A stretch of 64,000 nucleotides of DNA, taken from positions 122,202 through 186,201 of the forward strand of contig JTDE01000283.1 of assembly GCA_014338405.1 (NCBI GenBank), read 5' to 3'. The notes below the pieces were generated by a model. That model was not told the origin of the DNA. It was given only the letters and a program-made list of their open reading frames with translations, and did no database searches. The translations under genes were made by a program, and so were the position numbers. The stretch is from Paragonimus skrjabini miyazakii. Lineage: Eukaryota; Platyhelminthes; Trematoda; Plagiorchiida; Troglotrematidae. Positions 34,672 through 44,345 of the stretch are shown here, piece by piece (the stretch's first letter is position 1; every line of letters begins with the position of its first letter).

Positions 34672-35060
34672 AGTTTATTAGATTAGTTAATTTGTGGTTT
34701 GAGTCCAGTCTAAGCCCAGGTATTTTTCACGATGTTGTCTTCTAAATTAACTAATTTGCTAAACCGTTAATTAGTAATACAATTTCTATGCTCATCTGTG
34801 GTGTTGCCGGATTTCAGCGTGAACTGCTTGAAAACTCCTGCTGGGGGCGTCGATCATATGGATCATTTGATGGATTCCATATGAAACAGCAGGATGGGTG
34901 TGTAACAGAGTCCAAATATGGAAGTTCCGATCTCCCGTCATGGCTTCGTGGTTCAGCTTGTAGAGCGCTTGTTGCTTTTGAACGTGTTATTTTTGCCGTT
35001 GGTTCGGATCCAGCCGAAGTTCAGATTTTTCAAAAGTGCATCTCTTCTGGACTTCTTTTA
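34672..35060 (+). repeat. tRNA-derived SINE (type 2), tail of one unit plus one full unit
   Basis: 34695-34770 matches the 3' part of the unit (GTTTGAGTCCAGTCTAAGC, then TTTTTCACGATGTTGTCTTC). 34784-35045 matches a whole unit: GCGTGAACTGCTTGA, TGATGGATTCCATATG, then the tRNA-like part at about 34938-35025 with A-box-like TTCAGCTTGTAGAGC and B-box-like GGTTCGGATCC. The order suggests a head-to-tail dimer. Confidence 0.75.
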
Positions 35061-35463
35061 ATTTGCCAACAGTTGACGTCGGGTCGAGTCACAAATTAAC
35101 CACTAGTCGTTGGAGTATTAAACATCGAAACAAGGTAGAAATCATGTCTTACAGAATTAAACCTATTTACGTGAAAATGACAATTGCCAAGGTAGTCGGA
35201 GCTACGACATACAGGGGGTTGTTGCTAAAGTTTTATGAAACTGGTCTGCGCGTTTCCGGTTATTCCATATGCTAATTAAAAATACATCATAGCCATCGGC
35301 TCTGTGTCCTGTTTGGGCAACGCGCTTGGCTGTTGATGATGTTGAATATCTTCTGTCATCTAACATAGAAATCATGTTGCAGCATGTAGCAGATAGTTGT
35401 GTATCTAATGCTGTATCCCTGCGAGTGTGTATTAACAGTGGAAAGTGACATTTAGATTATTTG
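35061..35463. other. No recognisable feature
   Basis: Anonymous sequence between the SINE and the inverted repeat. Confidence 0.4.
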
Positions 35464-35744
35464 TTCATCAGCGCAGAAATAAGACATACGTTGCGATATG
35501 TTAACATTTCGTTTACTCTCATCAGTCGGAAACGTAAAACATGCAAGTTATATATGGCAGACAATTAGAGATAGACAGGGTATTATGTCACGTGGTGTCA
35601 CGTGGTGTGATTGTATGCGTGTCCATACCCTGTCTATCTCTAATTGTCTGTCATATATAACTTGCATGTTTTAAGTTTGCGACTGGTGAGAGTAAACGAC
35701 ATGTTAACATATCGCAACATATGTATTCTTTCTGCGCTGATGAA
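35464..35744. repeat. Long inverted repeat (119-bp arms) related to BEL gag
   Basis: Left arm 35464-35582 and right arm 35626-35744 are reverse complements with 8 mismatches by eye (about 93 percent) and no indels. The 43-base loop contains a tandem GTCACGTGGT. The left arm translates in part to VNISFTLISRKRKTCKL, like VNISFTLFSHKCKTLEY in the BEL gag at 21520-21590. A transcript would fold into a long hairpin. Confidence 0.9.
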
Positions 35745-36984
35745 ATTATTGAAGGGAACCCAGTGTTTCAAGATTATTTGTTAATAATCGATAGTGCTGT
35801 TAATCCGTTATGCTCTACGTATTTTTTGCAGAGCTGTAGTCTCTGTATATGATGGCTGTTGATTGATTCCATGTTATCGTTGCTAACTAGTTACGTATTG
35901 TCAATTGCGCCTGCGTTTTGACATAGTGCAAAGATAGTCAAACATAAGATTAAACTCCCGATGTTAATGTTATCTACCAAAGTTCCTTTTGCTAAATATT
36001 TTCTGGAATTTCGTACTAATATTGTAGTCAAAAGCAACTCATCTGCAACTGAAAAACGAGGATCTAATTTGTCGATAAACAAGTCAATTCCGCCGTATTC
36101 TGGTCAAATTTGTTTCTGAAATCAGCTGTAATTTTAAATTTAGTCTGATTAAGTTTAATTGCAACCGAATTTGTCAACCGTGTGAAGCACTAATTTGAAT
36201 CGGGTAAACTGGATTATTCATGCTATGATCCTTTTCTTGATGTGATATCCATGTCCACACACGCATAAGTAAGTGGTCGTAAGTTCGCAGTTGTTTTCGA
36301 TAAACACGCTTACTTCACCTAATGTAGCGATCGCTACACACAGCAAAGCATGTTCACGCACGTCAGACCGATAGACAACAGAATAACTGTGTACACCACG
36401 TGGGTTAAAAACCGAGTTGTCCATCCTATCGTTGACATTCCTTTGTATGTCTGTGAATTTGAGCTGTCTGGCATTTTTGAGTTGAACTGGTCTCTGAAAA
36501 AGAAAATCTTTAAACAAAAACTATTGGCATGTTGTATATTGTTGAATGTTTCGTGTGGGTGACTCAGAACGACTCTACTTATGTGGAGAAGACTGCGGCT
36601 GACAAAACCTTGTCGCTCACGAGGAGGAATGACAGATTTTGACAACTTTGTGTACTGGGGAGGTAATTTGATTAAAAATTGGATTATCCCTTACATATGA
36701 CTTTAGTCAACCCAATATCCAACATGCATAGACGCTTCCGTGACAAGCAGCGTCCGATTAATTTGTTTTATCGAATAAATTATGACCTACACATTAGTTC
36801 AGTAGAACAAACCTTAGCGTTAAAGTGTTTCATTAATAGTAACAGTAATAATTTATTAGCTATGAAACTTAAATTAGGCGTCAGGAGTCGGGAACTTTCT
36901 TCTAACCAAGAGCTGGATACCTATTACCCAACGTACTTTGGACTACTCTCATCTATGGTCAGTAATTAGAGTTATCATATAGAT
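35745..36984. other. No recognisable gene
   Basis: Short frames only (36218-36645 minus, 36350-36562 and 36679-36969 plus). A faint PLE-like TTTYLCVCGHGYHIKKR near 36230-36290 on the minus strand is not enough for a call. Confidence 0.35.
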
Positions 36985-37180
36985 TGGATATCACCCACAA
37001 TTGATCGCAGCTGTCGGATTCCCATAGACTTTCCAGTCGGCCCCTTTCGAAAAGAAGCACTAGACTCGAGTTTCGCCCTCATTAGAGCTCATCAGTAGTA
37101 CATATCATCGCCACTGCCACGGACACGCTGTTCATGAGGCAACCGTGTTTGCCGCTGCGCCATTATCATCAGCAATACTA
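36985..37180 (-). mobile_element. Hammerhead SINE, copy A
   Basis: In minus sense: tRNA-like part (A box near 37162-37172, GGTTGCCTCATGAAC), then the hammerhead ribozyme motif, then a 3' tail ending GACTGGAAAGTC, GCGATCAATTGTGGGTGAT. Shared with copies at 44022, 48870, 53915, 57490 and 61850. The 5' part of the element is missing. Confidence 0.8.
37057..37101 (-). ncRNA. Hammerhead ribozyme motif (type I, minimal stem III)
   Basis: Minus strand, 5' to 3': stem I strand GTACTA, core CTGATGA (37095-37089), stem II hairpin GCTCT-AATG-AGGGC, core GAAA, stem III of two pairs closing a TCGA loop, cleavage triplet GTC, then stem I partner TAGTGC (one G-U pair). All conserved core bases are present. 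The predicted cut is after C37063. Very short stem III is known from PLE and Smalpha hammerheads, which may work as dimers. Confidence 0.85.
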
Positions 37181-37821
37181 ATCAACTGTAATGTCTATTT
37201 TAGTCAAAACAGTGCTCATGTTGCGAAATCATAGATCTTATGAATTAATTTAGTGACGGCTTCACTTTATCACGCGGTGGTAAGCTGTAGTGGGTTTAGT
37301 TCAGATCTTGGTCTAAGTGAGAAACATTTATTTGAATTCTTAACCTACTTCTTTTGGTTTCATTTGTGATTTGAGTAGTTTGTGCGAATCGCATACCGTA
37401 GGCTAACGACCACGGATATTGATCACTACGGCTCACCGTCTACTCGGTAATGTAACACTTGATTTCTATTTAACCAAAGATTGCAAAGTTCTATCTAAAC
37501 TAAGGGAATGTCTTGAACAGCAGAACTCACCTGAAGATTTAACACGTTTTCCTCTTGTACACTTGCCGTTAGACTAGACGTAAGTTTGTTTTTGTATTCA
37601 ATGTTTGATACTAAAGATCATGTGAAGGCGCTAAATAATCACCAAGAGTTTGACGACATTATCAGTTTCACAAAAATTCACATATCTGAATACATTGGAT
37701 ACACGGAGTGCGTTTACCATGAAACGCTATCCGCTAGAAAGTCGACTACCTTTTCAGCAAGCTTGCTGTATTTGAACATCGTTTTCTCCACCAATCGGCC
37801 CATATTAAGTGGACTGATCCC
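37181..37821. other. No recognisable feature
   Basis: Anonymous sequence between the SINE and the LINE 3' end. The plus frame 37586-37825 is unassigned. Confidence 0.35.
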
Positions 37822-38323
37822 GTGAGCAATGCGGCAGTTCACTGGCGTGTATTCCGGAACGCTCGGGATGTGCGTTCAATCGGTCAACTACTCACGGTGC
37901 ACAGCTTGCGATGGTTGGGTCACGTACTCCGTATGTCACCTAATCGTTTACCGTACCGGGCATTATATGCTGAGGCCATCAACAGTTGGGTAAAATCGCG
38001 TGGTGGTCAAGCAACAACGTGGTCACAAAATATGACCACCCTGGCTGCTCCATTGAGCAGAGTGGGTAGGTGTCACCTGCATAAATGGGGTCCTTGTGTT
38101 CACTCAGACCGCTGGTTAGAGACGCTATCCGAGATGGCCATGTATCTCAGTCAATGGCGTACCTGTATCCATATCATTTCTAATTCTTCCGCTTAGTCTA
38201 CTTTTAATAATTTTCAACCTTCTCAGTAACGCTTTCTTCTAGGATATTCTACGTCACTGTTGAGGTGAGAGGCGGCCCGAACCACAGTACCTTTTCGCTG
38301 TTACGATGATGATGATGATGATG
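37822..38323 (+). mobile_element. 5'-truncated RTE-like LINE, 3' end of ORF plus tail
   Basis: The 124-codon frame 37822-38196 contains the C-terminal segment of flatworm RTE-type LINE polyproteins: SIGQLLTVHSLRWLGHVLRM, LPYRALYAEA, KSRGGQATTWSQNM, a block with RCHLHKWGP and WLETLSEMA, then SQWRTCIH. It ends at a stop; a roughly 100-base 3' UTR and a (GAT)n tract (38305-38323) follow, as expected for RTE elements, which end in short microsatellite-like tails. The RT itself is absent, consistent with 5' truncation during target-primed insertion. A target duplication was not identified. Confidence 0.85.
38305..38323 (+). repeat. (GAT)n tail of the LINE
   Basis: Six GAT units in a row directly after the LINE 3' UTR. 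Confidence 0.85.
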
Positions 38324-40811
38324 TCGAATGGTACTCGGGAAGACGGATAACATTGTCAACTTACGTTTGCCTGCAATGACAGTTCAAAACAATAAATTTT
38401 CACACACAATGTAACAAGCGTAAGAACGGATGAATAAAAACTCTGGACAAAAACGTACTAGCATTTTGTTATTGTTGGAAGACGATAGCTCTATTGGAAA
38501 TACAACTAATAGAAAATATGGCAAGTATCAGAACCTGTTTCGTATCTGTTTAATGTGTACAGTTAATTTTCGCATCATTTTTACGTTCGCTGCCGAAAGG
38601 TACGTTGCCTGCTCATACAGCGTCCATTTGCGTTTAACACACTGCTAGGTTATTCGAAACAAGCCACATAGGCCGCACAACACACATGACACACGTGACG
38701 TTTAATACATCTGGAAGCCTCATCTGATATACTCAGCTAGGGGGTGAGTAAATGCCTGCCAAACAATACGCTTAATCCAGCTGATTTATTCGGACCGACT
38801 TCTGTGGTCCGTTGGGCTAAATGGATACAAGTCACGCACTGTATACCGACAGTCATGCAGGCTATTAAAATTGGTCTACATTACGAGTTCACAATCGTCT
38901 ACTGAAAACATTAGATCTTTTCTGATCATGCGTTCATAACTAGGGTAAATCTGGCACGTAAACCGGTTGATTTTTTCATAAATTCTACGTAGCTCCTTTG
39001 ATTAATTTTATGTAAGTGGGCTTCATGAATCTCATCAAACTAGCCAAAGTGCTTACTCTCCTTTACTTAGCTGATATGCTAACTACTGCATCTGGTAGAC
39101 CCATATAGAGCTGAGGAAATCTTTTTCGGTGAGTAGTATGTCGGACGGTAAGATTAATTGACAGTTTTTGTTCCAAGAACAAAAGATGACTACAACCAAA
39201 TGCAACGTAAGCTACGAACAAGAGTGACCACAGAGTTGAGAGAAAGCGAATTTATCTTGCTGACCATCAATTATGGCAAATATCTTACAAGTATAAAACT
39301 GTTGTTTTATAATATACTGAAGTGCATTCCATATATTTTTGAGAATCGTTTGTCAGTAACGTTGAAATTCAATCTATCTTTTTGTTTTCCAGCGTTTACT
39401 TTAAATCGTTACTTCGTTTGTGTTTTACCGCTCACGTTATCCATTACGAGAGCTGATTGTTTGTGCATTTTCATGTTTTACCAGTCAGTAAACTATAAAC
39501 GTCTTTGAAGATGTGTACCCTTATTGCAATGATTGTTGAATCGTGCTACCGTTTTATTTGTTGCTTTGCCTAATTTGGGAAATAATCTATATTTTTATGA
39601 AAGACTGAGTATTCTTGTAATCTCCGTTAATAGGTTGTTTTTAGTGTCAGAAAGTCAATTGGTGTTTAATAAATTCAACTTCATTTGCAAAGCAAAACCA
39701 CAACATTGTACAGCATGCTTACCAAAGAACTTTTAGAGGAGATATCTTCAAGGCATACCATATTATCCCGCTGTTTTATGTGGGAAACTACCAGCTAATT
39801 TAGATATAATAATGCCAAGACGGAAACTGGTATACTGGTATTTCACGTTGCCTCGTTAGCACCAGACAACAATAGCCATAAATATATATAACACTGGTGG
39901 GGTAGGAGGTTTAGAAACAAAACAACAATTTGGGGTTGGAAACAACAACGTAAAGTTGCTAAGTCTGTGGGAGTCACGGACCAAAATAAAATTATTTTTG
40001 TACTCATAATACTGCCTGGAGTCTGTTAGTCGCGATTGCCTCAGGAAAACCAGGAGCTGCGGATTAATGTGATGTTCTGTATCCCTGAATGACTATTCAG
40101 TATCAATCCAGTCAACTATGGTAAATTTATATTTGACGACAGACGAGACAGGAAGTTTGTGTGATTTCATGACGAAGGCATTAGACTACACAATCACATT
40201 CTGAACCCATTTTGGCAAGTATCCCTTCATCTCAGAGCTCAAGTACCTATCGGTTCTACCGACAACTTTTGCCGCAGTTATATGCAATTTGACAGAGAGA
40301 GTATGAGTGTGCGACATCAGGTTTATTATGGAATTTTCTTACCTGGATGATAAATTCCGTTAACTTTTCCAATTCGTGCACACTTTATTTTGCTGGAGTG
40401 ATTTCCTTCCTAGTTCGCTTGGCGATATGTCATGGTCATCATGAATCCCCAAGCTGGCCTTTCCAGTCCAAATCATATTTACGACACACACCCTGGTGAT
40501 CTTTCAAGCCCTGACGATACGTGCTTATTTGCTCGTCAACTTGACAACCCAAAACATCGCCATGCAAACGTCTGCGGACCTGTTCCAACCCACTCTGCAT
40601 CAAATGTGTTGTTTCCTGTTGGCTACTGCATACGCACTTAATTAGTATACATGCACAGTCCAGCGGCGTTGATTTTACACCATCTCGTTTGCTTACTACC
40701 CTTAAACGACTGTTCATTAGCTGCTTGAATATCTGGTCCTGCGCAGCCCATTCATCGTTGTACACCCCGTGAACGTGAAAAGTTGACGATTGTTGTAAAA
40801 CTTATTCCACT
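38324..40811. other. Long stretch without recognisable genes
   Basis: Open frames 39158-39508 and 39533-39736 (plus) and 40439-40765 (minus) are the longest. They are AT-rich or cysteine-containing, but none matches a family I know. No repeat recognised. Confidence 0.35.
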
Positions 40812-41115
40812 GGTCGTTACGGAAGTAGTGTTATGAGCTAAGAACTTGGATGGCTTAAGGATTGCTTATGTGGAAACCCAACAGATGGAGATATGCTCTT
40901 CAACAAGACAACAAACAAACATCCATTTGCATATAACACTGACCCCGAGACGTTAAGGTTGTAGCGGTTTCCAATACCCAATTGTTGTACAGAAAACCGT
41001 TTCATGCCACAGTTTACTCCAATATTTCTTCTTGTACTTCGACATCCAAATGTATGCTCATATCTCGCTACTCAGTAGTATTATGAGTAGTATAGTGTGA
41101 TCGTTCATCCATTCT
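40812..41115 (+). repeat. Unnamed dispersed repeat, copy 3
   Basis: Begins AGTAGTGTTATGAGC and TAAGAACTTGGATGGC, has the middle words AACAAACAAAC and CATTTGC, and ends with TACTCAGTAGTATTATGAGT and GTGTGATCGTTCATCC. All are in the order of the copy at 16832. Confidence 0.7.
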
Positions 41116-41514
41116 ACAGTAGTATCGCAATAACCGATCCAGCTTGTTTTGGCCTTTTGAATCCGAGATGCCCACGCGTCATTCAGCTTTTCCAGGATAA
41201 CGTTATGGTATTGATTACCCCTAAGCGTTTTGTCACTTGCAGTGTTGCTCTCCTTTTTTGAAGACAAGTATGGCTTGCGAGCTCAGTCAACGCTTACGAA
41301 TTCAGCTGAATTTTAGGTAGGCTTAATCGGTGCGACGAGACTTGTTGTAAGTTGTATCGAAGACTTGCCATCCTTAAATGTTAGTTCAATATACATCTTT
41401 ATATAGTCAGGCATTATAACTTAGTCTGTTTTTATCCGTTGCTGGTTGTATGTATCGATAAATTGCAACGGGTGTTCATTATCCCGCAAGGTATTTGCGA
41501 GTGATCTAAATAAG

Positions 41515-41850
41515 CCAGCTACACACTCCACCGAACAACTACTATAGTGAGAACGAGTGATTGCGCTATACTACTCGTACTACTAATATTCCGTGGTGAG
41601 GCAAGAGCACGGATTTTGACATTGAAGTGACTGCGGGAAAAATACAAGAAGAAACATCGGATTGCAGCTTGGCATGAAATGGTTCTCGGTACATAAAAGA
41701 ACCGGGCTCTGGCGACCGTTGCAACCGTCACGTGCTAGGGCCAATGTTGTATGCAAATGAGGGGGTTTGTTGGTTGTCATGTTTAGGCGAATAACATATC
41801 CACGTTCCTGGTTCACAGCACTACGTTTGCCCTGCGAAAACAATGTTCCA
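41515..41850 (-). repeat. Unnamed dispersed repeat, copy 4
   Basis: In minus sense begins TAGTGCTGTGAACCAGGAAC and continues with AACAAACCCCC, CATTTGC and a TTTTCC block, then ATTAGTAGTACGAGTAGT and TCGTTCTCACTA. Faces copy 3 about 400 bases away. The minus frame 41583-41843 overlaps it but is not kept in other copies. Confidence 0.75.
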
Positions 41851-43229
41851 AATAACAGTCACTTGCTCTTTTTGAGTGTACTTGACAGTCGTTGTTGGCT
41901 TTTGGTACACAGACATACCGATGGATCCACCGTCTGATGAGCATGTCTAAAAATGGTAAGAACTAATTTTTTTGTAGCTAACAAATGACAATCAGGTTAG
42001 CATGACAGGTATTCAGTTGTTTTACCGGTCACTTGTGGAGAGTGCGTAATTATGAGGATGTCATCCACCTAAAGTTCGTTTAGCAGTAGCGACGAAATTT
42101 CTTCAGTCAGTCATCTCTCCATCATCATTGTGAAAAAATAAGTAAGCTACGTTCCCAACTGCCACTACGCGACAAGTCTATCTATCTGCTGCTAAGGTTT
42201 ATTCTAGAATTCAAAAACTGATGTGCATAATATTAATAAAACAGTCTCAGTTGATTTGCAAAATGTTTCATATCAAGGCCTTCAGGGTCATTCAGATCGC
42301 ATATAAATTCTAACTACTTGCATCCTGGAACACTGGCAAACAACGGCTGGAAATCCATTGAACACACTAATTTTCCGGTTAATATGACTTCATCGAAATC
42401 TTCAGCCAAATCAAATGAGTATTTACAGCATATACGTGAAAGTTCTGTTCAAATAATATCAAGGCTTATACCGACTACTGATCGAATAGTGATATGAAGG
42501 ATACGTAGCTCAAATTACGTTCCACTCTCTAATTTCTGATAACATTAAGTTTGATTCAATTCATACCTACGTAATCCTTACCATTTCTACAACAAAATTC
42601 TGTTAGATTTTCAAATCTTGATTGTGTTTTTCACTTGATACACTTTGGTTATCATCCAACACAGTCAGATGTACACAAGTAGTGTAACCTTCCCATTACT
42701 TGTGAAATTCCAATGATTTCGACTGTTTAGAGAGCAAGCTTAAAAACTGTTTCAGCGAATGACTGTTTACAACATTCGCAGGATTTCATGTTTTTCCCTC
42801 TCAGTGCTTAAATTTGATAAAAACTGAACCTATTAGCTTCGGGTAAAATGAATTGGCTCAATACAGACAACGAAACAGTTGAAAATGCAAGGAGCGGCTT
42901 AGAATTTTGCTGTACAACTTTGCTACTTAGCATTCACAGCTAACAAGCATGAGAACCTGAACATAACGGGATGATATTTAACAGTTGCGGGGAAAATTGT
43001 AGGTTCCAAACTGTATTCCCTCCGGTTGTAAATTTGTCCATTTATGAATGCATCTTTTTATCGTTTATTTTTTAAACAAACATTTCCCGTTGAAAACTTG
43101 AATAGGGCAGACAAAAAGTGACATTACGTGACTTATACTTAAACAGATTCCATTGCATATTTACTGGTGTTTACTGCAGACGAGTTAAAATGTACAAACA
43201 TCCAAACCACAAGACAATCACAAAAGGTC
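41851..43229. other. No recognisable gene
   Basis: Anonymous sequence. No frame longer than about 60 codons except at its right edge, which belongs to the PLE fragment. Confidence 0.4.
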
Positions 43230-43970
43230 AAAGTTCAAAACCAGTTTGGTTGCTACCATGGCTGCATCAGCATCACAAACAGTTTATTTTTACGCAGAAA
43301 ATGGAGTGACGGTGTTTGATCGCAATGGCCTCGGTATAACGTAGCAAACGTTTATTTCGAGTCAAGAACAGAACACGAAATGACTTTGATGAATCAATCA
43401 CATGTTGCGTCATCAAGTGAGGCCTGGCAGTCGATGGTGCTGGCTCCTTCCCGGTGTTTGCTGTTGAATTGCTTGGTTGTGTGATCGTTTGTTGAACTCA
43501 TTTCGGTAGGTGTTCGGCAGCTCTGGTTTCAAGCTGGCGTTCAGTTCTGCCAACGTAGGATCTCTGCATCCAAATTTGTATCCGTAAATTATGTTTGATT
43601 CGGCGAACCGAGGCTTAACCGGGGACGTTGGAACTCGGAGTGTTCTGTACACGATCATTGGTTTCACGACAAAGAACGTGCGTACAACAGCTGACCTTAG
43701 GCGTTGCACAACTATTCGACACGTATTGTCTCTCTTGAAAGACGATTGTAAAACTGATGCTTTTTTTGTGACTGTGGGTTGAGGATTATTGTGTACATTG
43801 CTGATGCTGAATTTTTTTTATAAATCCTCCCGGATAACCGTTGTCTGATAAGGTCTGTTCTATTTGACGGAATTCATTATCCACGTTGTCACTAGTACAA
43901 AGCCGTCTGGTCTGGTCAAATAGCGTTCGTACTAATCCTCTTTTATATATTACTAGAACATAGCTGTCAA
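43230..43970 (-). mobile_element. PLE fragment: end of RT and GIY-YIG endonuclease
   Basis: From 43970 downward: VRTLF-like start, ETLSDNGYPGGFIKNSA-like RT end, then in 43413-43709 VYRTLRVPTSPVKPRFAESN, NIIYGYKFGC and LAELNASLKPELPNTY (GIY-YIG region), then in another frame TQHVIDSSKSFRVLFLTRNK, RLLRYTEAIAIKHRHSIFCV. This is the PLE order and includes the LRYTEA block. Stops and two frameshifts are present. Confidence 0.75.
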
Positions 43971-44103
43971 AGTGTAAGTACTGACCACTCCACGCATTCT
44001 TTTGATATGTAGCACGTTTATTTCAATTTGAACATCACCCACAATTGATCGCAGCTGTCGCATTTCCATAGACTATCCAGTTGGCCCCTTTCGAACAGAG
44101 GAT

Positions 44104-44148
44104 GTACTAGACTCGAGTTTCGCTCTCATTAGAGCTCGTCAGTAGTGC
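44104..44148 (-). ncRNA. Hammerhead ribozyme motif, left arm of the pair
   Basis: Minus strand: GCACTA, CTGACGA, hairpin GCTCT-AATG-AGAGC, GAAA, C-TCGA-G stem III, GTC, TAGTAC. Core complete. One stem I mismatch (C-A) weakens it. Predicted cut after C44110. Confidence 0.75.
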
Positions 44149-44157
44149 CTATCCTCG

Positions 44158-44228
44158 CCACTGCCGGGACGAGAACCACGGCCACGTTGTTCATGAGGCA
44201 ACCGTGTTTACCACTGCGCCATTGGCGA
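44158..44228 (-). repeat. tRNA-like promoter part of the hammerhead SINE
   Basis: Minus strand A box TGGCGCAGTGG (44211-44221) and B box GGTTCTCGTCC (44167-44177), 33 bases apart, an RNA polymerase III internal promoter layout. Followed at once by the ribozyme. Confidence 0.75.
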
Positions 44229-44234
44229 TGATAT

Positions 44235-44279
44235 GCACTACTGACGAGCTCTAATGAGAGTGAAACTCGAGTCTAGTGC
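44235..44279 (+). ncRNA. Hammerhead ribozyme motif, right arm of the pair
   Basis: Plus strand: stem I GCACTA (44235-44240), core CTGACGA (44241-44247), stem II hairpin GCTCT-AATG-AGAGT, GAAA (44262-44265), two-pair stem III with loop TCGA, GTC (44271-44273) and TAGTGC (44274-44279), fully complementary to the first strand. All core bases fit CTGANGA...GAAA...TH. Predicted cut after C44273. Confidence 0.85.
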
Positions 44280-44345
44280 TTCTTTTCGAAAGGGGCCGAC
44301 CGGATAGTCTATGAAAATGCGACAGCTACGATCAATTGTGGATGA

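Larger units (their letters stand above)
44022..44345. mobile_element. Inverted pair of hammerhead SINEs
   Basis: Left part (44022-44228) is a minus-sense copy: tail AACATCACCCACAATTGATC, hammerhead, tRNA-like part. Right part (44229-44345) is a plus-sense hammerhead and tail ending CGACAGCTACGATCAATTGT. The two hammerhead-plus-tail segments (about 120 bases) are inverted repeats around the tRNA-like segment. Confidence 0.85.
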
